Assembly: GCA_013336035.1 (NCBI GenBank)
Contig: JAAXUL010000526.1
Location: 1-5,988, forward strand
DNA: 5,988 nt
Reading direction: 5' to 3'
From: Chloroflexales bacterium
Lineage (GTDB): Bacteria > Chloroflexota > Chloroflexia > Chloroflexales > Chloroflexaceae
Numbering within the stretch: the first letter of the stretch is position 1; the number at the start of each line of letters is the position of its first letter. Below are positions 1-3,033 of the stretch, piece by piece. The notes beneath the pieces were generated by a model. It saw only the letters and a list, made by a program, of their open reading frames with translations. It was not told where the DNA came from and made no database searches. Made by a program: the position numbers and the translations under genes.

Positions 1-1
1 C

Positions 2-193
2 CCGCCCTTTGTGGCGGCCATAGAGGTGCTGACCACGATCCGCAGCGCCTTCGAGCTTGCCAGGGCCGAGGCCCGCCTGGGCGAGGCCCTCGCCGCCTGT
101 AACGATCCGGCCGCCCGCGCGTATCTAGTCCGGGCTGAGGAGACACTGAGAAGGATTGGTGCCGCCGGCGAGCTGCGCCGGATGGCCCGCTGA
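2..193 (+). CDS. C-terminal end of a helical-repeat (TPR-like) protein, 5' truncated
   Basis: The frame is open from the left edge to a TGA at 191-193, giving 63 residues and no start that must be the true one; the gene almost certainly begins outside the window. The visible part is Ala/Arg/Glu/Leu-rich and reads as amphipathic helices, with a segment like AEARLGEALAACNDPAAR followed by a helix containing AEETLRRIGA. This resembles the last TPR units of the large TPR-bearing transcriptional regulators and ATPases common in Chloroflexota and Actinobacteria; that family link is inferred from style and not from a diagnostic motif. Its stop lies 18 nt before the next ATG, and that gene's Shine-Dalgarno sits directly after the stop, so the two are probably cotranscribed. 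The catalytic or DNA-binding part, if any, is not visible. Confidence 0.6.
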   Translation, partial: PPFVAAIEVLTTIRSAFELARAEARLGEALAACNDPAARAYLVRAEETLRRIGAAGELRRMAR

Positions 194-211
194 GGAAAGG
201 AGCGCCACGCT

Positions 212-430
212 ATGTCCCAGGATGCTGTCCAGAAGGTTATCGGCCGCGCCATCACCGACGCCGAGTTCCGCCAGAGGCTGATCGATAGCGCCCGCGAAGC
301 CTGCGCCGGCTACGATCTGAGCGAGGCCGAGCTCGAGGCCCTCGAGGCCCTCGACCAGGAGAGCATGCAGGCCTTTGCCGGCAAGCTCGACGCGCGCCTC
401 TCGAAGAGCGCTGGCAAGGGCTTTATTTAG
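212..430 (+). CDS. Small NHLP-clan leader-like protein (RiPP precursor-like)
   Basis: This 72-residue protein starts at an ATG preceded by a strong AAAGGAG at 196-202, with 9 nt spacing. Residues 6-47 follow the nitrile-hydratase-leader-peptide pattern: VIGRAITDAEFRQRLI, a short turn, then GYDLSEAELEALEAL. That order (helix with a D-x-x-F-R core, aliphatic stretch, Gly-Tyr-Asp-Leu, acidic helix) is typical of the Franean1_4349/Os1348-type small proteins that NCBI groups with RiPP precursors. In that clan the leader recruits modifying enzymes such as YcaO or LanM-type proteins and the core follows a Gly-Gly or similar cleavage site. Here the C-terminus is short (LSKSAGKGFI), has no Gly-Gly and no Cys/Thr-rich core; the only Cys is C31, inside the leader-like part. 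It may be a precursor with a minimal core or a leader-derived regulator. No maturation enzyme or transporter is visible. The gene is clearly real; the clan assignment is probable. Confidence 0.72.
   Translation: MSQDAVQKVIGRAITDAEFRQRLIDSAREACAGYDLSEAELEALEALDQESMQAFAGKLDARLSKSAGKGFI
332..354 (+). repeat. 9-bp tandem repeat inside the NHLP-like gene
   Basis: CTCGAGGCC occurs twice in tandem (332-340, 341-349) and is followed by a partial third copy CTCGA (350-354). It encodes Leu-Glu-Ala, Leu-Glu-Ala, Leu-Asp in the acidic helix of the small protein. The unit is a multiple of three, so gain or loss of a copy would keep the frame and change helix length by about one turn. Confidence 0.6.
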
Positions 431-443
431 GCAGAGGCGGGGA

Positions 444-474
444 CCCGCCATATAGCCGGGGACTATGTGGCGGG
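444..474. terminator. Hairpin between convergent genes, probable bidirectional terminator
   Basis: CCCGCCATATAG (444-455) pairs with CTATGTGGCGGG (463-474) around a 7-nt loop. The 12-bp stem has one T-G wobble (451/467). It lies 14 nt after the stop of the NHLP-like gene, and its right arm contains the stop codon of the convergent response-regulator gene (463-465). No T-tract follows on either strand, so it is not a textbook intrinsic terminator, although position and symmetry suit transcription end or 3'-end protection for both genes. Confidence 0.55.
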
Positions 475-828
475 GAGGAAGCGGGCCACGCAGGCGAGGA
501 GATCGTCGAGGTCGAACGGCTTGGCCACGAATGCGTTGGCGCCCTCGGCGATCAGGGCGCGGGCGTCGCCGTTGGCCGATAGGATCACCACGGGGACGCT
601 GCTGTGGGCGCTTGCGCGGATCCGCCGCAGCACCTCGTCGCCGCGCATAAACGGCATCATCCAATCGAGGAGCACTAGCTCCGGGTCGTGCTTAGTCATG
701 GCCTCGAGGCCAATAGGGCCGCTGGGGGCGGTGTGGACGGCGTACCCCTCATCGCTGAGCAGGTTCGCCAGCAGATCGAGCATGGCCAGATCGTCGTCGA
801 TCACCAGGATGTTAGGTGTCCGGTCCAT
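463..828 (-). CDS. Single-domain response regulator (CheY-like receiver)
   Basis: The gene encodes a stand-alone REC domain of about 121 residues. Counting from the TTG at 831, the acidic pocket is D12-D14 (NILVIDDD), the phosphoacceptor is D56 (VLLDWMMP), the switch Ser is S85 (VVILSAN) and the invariant Lys is K104 (FVAKPFD); all residues needed for phosphorylation and switching are present. There is no output domain, so it should act in the cytoplasm by protein-protein contact or phosphorelay, like CheY, Spo0F or DivK. No partner histidine kinase is in the window. The start is ambiguous: ATG at 828 and TTG at 831 are adjacent codons. A GAGGAG at 843-848 lies 14 nt from the ATG and 11 nt from the TTG, so TTG has the better spacing; the difference is one residue. 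The gene is 67 nt downstream of the GNAT gene on the same strand and may be read from it or from its own promoter. Confidence 0.93.
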   Translation of the reverse strand: MDRTPNILVIDDDLAMLDLLANLLSDEGYAVHTAPSGPIGLEAMTKHDPELVLLDWMMPFMRGDEVLRRIRASAHSSVPVVILSANGDARALIAEGANAFVAKPFDLDDLLACVARFLPAT

Positions 829-867
829 CAAGCGTGTCAGAGCTCCTCTACAGCGGGAAGCTCCCCC

Positions 868-876
868 ATTCTAGCA
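868..876 (-). promoter_or_regulatory. Possible extended -10 promoter for the response regulator
   Basis: On the minus strand TGC-TAGAAT (876 down to 868) matches an extended -10 (TGn plus one mismatch to TATAAT), about 40 nt before the response-regulator start. No convincing -35 is seen 16-18 nt upstream; the extended -10 could compensate. A second GCTAGAA copy lies 16 nt upstream of the first. It would let the regulator be transcribed independently of the GNAT gene. The match is weak and GC-rich genomes may use other sigma-factor motifs. Confidence 0.3.
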
Positions 877-898
877 CACTGAGTTTCTAGCCCAGCCA

Positions 899-1858
899 TT
901 ATCCCGCCTGCAGATCAATGTAGCGCAGATGCGAAAGGCAGACAAGTCGGAAGTGGGCTGTCCAGAAGCGGGCGGCGGGGGTGTTCATCGGCTCGAAGTC
1001 TACGGCGCAGCGAGCATAGCCCGCCTCGCGCGCCCAGGCCAGCCCGCGGTCGAGGAGCGCCGCCGCCACGCCCTGGCCTCGCGCCTCGGGCCTGGTGAAG
1101 GCCCCGGTGATGCTAGTGGTGCCCGAGTCGTGGATGACCGCGCACGCGTTCTCCGAGGCCGGGCCAAACTTGATGAAGGCCACGGCCCTGTCGCCGTCCC
1201 AGGCGGTCCAGAACGCGTAGGCCGGGTCCGCCAGATCCGCGGCCAGCTCATCGTGGCCGGCCGGCTGGCCGAGAGGCAGGAAGACCGGCGCGGCCACCAG
1301 GTGTCGGTGCAGCCCCTCGTCGAGCTGATCCAGCTGGTCAAGGTCGGCGGGGCCCGCGCGTCTGATGGCCAGCCCCAGGGTCGACGCGCCGATGGGCCTC
1401 AGGTCGCGCACGCCATCGGCGGCCCCCAGCCCGAAGCCCAGCCAGCGCCAGGCCTCGCTCGCGGCCATGTCGTCGGTGAAGAGGCTCAGCCCGTGCAGAG
1501 AGTAGCCGGCGGCGGCCCACTGGCGGGCCATGTGGGCATACAGGGCCTCGTAGACTGGCCGGCTGAGCGACGGCTCGGCGCCATTGGCCCACTCGGGGCT
1601 GAACACGCCGGGGTGGCCCCGGAAGCTGTCGAGCAGGTAGGCCGCCAAAAAGCCTACCAGCCGCCCGTCGCGCATGGCCACGGCCCCGGGCGCGCGCCGG
1701 GCCATGTCGCGCAGGCGCGGCAGCAGCTCGGCCGGCCGCTCGTAGCGCGGCGGCAGCTGCGGGGTCGCCCGCCGCAGGGCGGCGTAGCGCCCGCAGACCA
1801 GGGCCGCCGCGTCGGAGAGGAAGCCCCCGTTGAGCGGCAAGATCTCGAGCGGCGGCAT
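899..1858 (-). CDS. Tandem GNAT-family N-acetyltransferase
   Basis: This 319-residue protein is about twice the length of a single GNAT domain and looks like two GNAT folds in tandem. The C-terminal half (about 163-319) carries a clear acetyl-CoA motif A: a beta strand TSITGAF, then RPEARGQGVAAALL (256-269) with the R-G-x-G-V-A pyrophosphate loop at 260-265, and a later NTPAARFW helix (292-299) typical of motif B. The N-terminal half (about 1-155) is more divergent: it keeps GRLVGFLAAYL (65-75) as the beta2-beta3 region and a WRWLGFG element (137-143), but no intact R-x-x-G-x-G loop, so it is probably a degenerate, substrate-shaping or dimer-like domain. The family transfers acetyl from acetyl-CoA to amines; the substrate cannot be told. 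The ATG at 1858 lies 8 nt after the stop of the upstream MetF-like gene with no good Shine-Dalgarno, so translation is probably coupled. Confidence 0.88.
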   Translation of the reverse strand: MPPLEILPLNGGFLSDAAALVCGRYAALRRATPQLPPRYERPAELLPRLRDMARRAPGAVAMRDGRLVGFLAAYLLDSFRGHPGVFSPEWANGAEPSLSRPVYEALYAHMARQWAAAGYSLHGLSLFTDDMAASEAWRWLGFGLGAADGVRDLRPIGASTLGLAIRRAGPADLDQLDQLDEGLHRHLVAAPVFLPLGQPAGHDELAADLADPAYAFWTAWDGDRAVAFIKFGPASENACAVIHDSGTTSITGAFTRPEARGQGVAAALLDRGLAWAREAGYARCAVDFEPMNTPAARFWTAHFRLVCLSHLRYIDLQAG

Positions 1859-1866
1859 CGTGGCGC

Positions 1867-2823
1867 TCAGGCCGGTAGCCCGTACTCGCGCGCCACCTCG
1901 CGCAGGGCGTGGACAAGCTCGATCGAGGCCTCGATCTCGTCCTTATGGATCGAGACGCTCTCGATATTGACCCCGAGGGGCAGCCGCTCGGCGAAGCCCT
2001 GGTCGAGGATTTCACGCAGCATCTCGCGGCAGAACTGGATCGAGCGGCTGAAGGGCGCCGGGTCACCTAGGATGGCCTCCTCGGTCGCGGGCGAGATCGT
2101 GATCCCGAGCCACTTGATGAACTCCATGGTCTTCGCGCGCCCACAAGGCGAGAAGGTCAGGATGATCCGGCGCGGCTCGACACCCTCGGCCGCGCAGGCG
2201 GCAACATAGTCGCTGAGCAGCCCGATGGTGGGGGCGGTGTCGTAGACCACCTGCGAGATGAAGTATCGACAGCCCCGCTCGGCCTTTTGCAGCAGGCGCC
2301 GGCTCTCGTCGTAGGCGGCCGAGTGGCGCTCGGCGATCACCACGCCGCCCAGGGTCGGGCCGCCCACCTGGGTCGCGGCCAGCTGCAGGGCCCGGTCCAC
2401 CGGCAGGGCGTCGGGGGCCGGGTTGGGCGTCGACGAGCCGACCAGTGAGAGATAGCTGATCCCGTAGTCGGCTCTCGTCTCGTTGAGCCAGGCCAGCCAG
2501 CTCGTCTCGCTAAAGTTGACCACCACCTTGTAGGTGAGCGCCTGAATCCCAGTGAGGCACTGGAGCCGGTGAGCGTAGGTGCGGGGCTCGAGCGTGGGGA
2601 GGAAAGGGAAGGGGCGCGGGATATCGGTGCGGTCGTGCTCATCCTGCACATCATAGACGACAAGGCCGTCCAGGCCCAGGGGGGCCACGCGCTCGGCCAG
2701 CTTCGCCGCCGCGGACTCGACACGCTCGGGCGGGGCATCGGCTCGGGGCGGCGTCGTGCCGTAGAGAGTCACAAACTGCCGTGGGTCAAGGAGTCTGCCG
2801 CGCAGGGCGTCGCCGTTGCTCAT
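1867..2823 (-). CDS. MetF-like (methylenetetrahydrofolate reductase family) protein, atypical active site
   Basis: The 318-residue length suits the catalytic TIM barrel of methylenetetrahydrofolate reductase (E. coli MetF is about 296 residues). Family landmarks are FVTLYGTTPPR (17-27) at barrel strand 1, YLSLVGSS (124-131), KAERGCRYFISQVVYD (180-195), which matches the conserved K-x-x-A-G-A-x-F-x-x-T-Q-x-x-F-D region, and LGVNIESVSI near the C-terminus. Canonical MTHFR uses FAD and NAD(P)H to reduce 5,10-methylene-THF for methionine synthesis. By eye alignment, the catalytic Glu of E. coli (E28, in FEFFPPR) corresponds to G22, and the FAD-contacting Asp (D120, in RGD) to S130, so standard flavin-dependent reductase activity is doubtful. 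The start ATG has AGGAG at 2831-2835 with 7 nt spacing, which fixes it. The gene heads a leftward cluster with the GNAT gene and perhaps the response regulator. The gene is certain; the family is probable; the reaction is unknown. Confidence 0.82.
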   Translation of the reverse strand: MSNGDALRGRLLDPRQFVTLYGTTPPRADAPPERVESAAAKLAERVAPLGLDGLVVYDVQDEHDRTDIPRPFPFLPTLEPRTYAHRLQCLTGIQALTYKVVVNFSETSWLAWLNETRADYGISYLSLVGSSTPNPAPDALPVDRALQLAATQVGGPTLGGVVIAERHSAAYDESRRLLQKAERGCRYFISQVVYDTAPTIGLLSDYVAACAAEGVEPRRIILTFSPCGRAKTMEFIKWLGITISPATEEAILGDPAPFSRSIQFCREMLREILDQGFAERLPLGVNIESVSIHKDEIEASIELVHALREVAREYGLPA

Positions 2824-2921
2824 AGAGGTGCTCCTGACATGGGTGCGGGGGCGCTAGGATTGAGCTGCTTGTTGCGGCCCAGCGTACCGAAACGGGCCGC
2901 TCCGCTGCGTAAACATCCGGC

Positions 2922-2950
2922 TACCACGAGGTAAGACTTGCCTATCGTGG
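2922..2950. promoter_or_regulatory. Bulged dyad in the divergent intergenic region
   Basis: CCACGA (2924-2929) pairs with TCGTGG (2945-2950), and inside it GGTAA (2930-2934) pairs with TTGCC (2938-2942) including one wobble, leaving a 3-nt loop and a 2-nt bulge (2943-2944). Its left side, TACCACG (2922-2928), recurs exactly at 2969-2975 in the neighbouring dyad. It could be a protein-binding site or, if the MetF-like gene is transcribed from further right, a hairpin in that gene's 5' leader. It lies upstream of the predicted rightward start and so should not be in the CHAT transcript. Confidence 0.35.
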
Positions 2951-2966
2951 CTCGCCGCGCGCCTAC

Positions 2967-2990
2967 TGTACCACGGTTTGCAATGGTACA
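2967..2990. promoter_or_regulatory. Perfect inverted repeat, candidate operator
   Basis: TGTACCA (2967-2973) and TGGTACA (2984-2990) form a perfect 7-bp inverted repeat with a 10-bp spacer. Arm centres are 17 bp apart, less than two helical turns, which is compatible with a dimeric regulator. The right arm overlaps the candidate extended -10 for the CHAT-STAND gene, so a bound protein would be expected to block that promoter. No regulator gene that obviously matches it is in the window. Confidence 0.45.
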
Positions 2991-2992
2991 AT
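2984..2992 (+). promoter_or_regulatory. Candidate extended -10 promoter for the CHAT-STAND gene
   Basis: TGG-TACAAT has the extended TGn element and a one-mismatch match to TATAAT. No good -35 is visible 16-18 nt upstream. The expected transcription start is near 2998-3000, giving a very short leader before ATG 3016 or 3034 and excluding the in-frame ATG at 2983, which would lie upstream of the start point. Confidence 0.42.
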
Positions 2993-3033
2993 GCTGGCCA
3001 GCGTGGCTACCGAACATGGGCACACTCTACACT

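Noticed and set aside
125..664. 179-codon minus-strand frame
   Set aside because: It overlaps the well-supported NHLP-like gene antisense and the response-regulator gene in another frame, and has Arg/Pro-rich shadow composition.
929..2209. 426-codon open frame on the plus strand
   Set aside because: It runs across two well-supported minus-strand genes (GNAT and MetF-like) and has no recognisable motif or ribosome-binding site.
2983..2985. Earlier in-frame ATG for the CHAT-STAND gene
   Set aside because: It lies inside the dyad, just before the candidate -10, with no Shine-Dalgarno, and the added residues do not look like a domain.
2820..3023. 67-codon minus-strand frame ending in an ATGA overlap with the MetF-like start
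   Set aside because: The overlap suggests coupling, but the frame spans the dyads and the opposite promoter, its product has no recognisable features, and the MetF-like gene already has an ideal AGGAG. A leader-peptide role cannot be excluded but is not supported.
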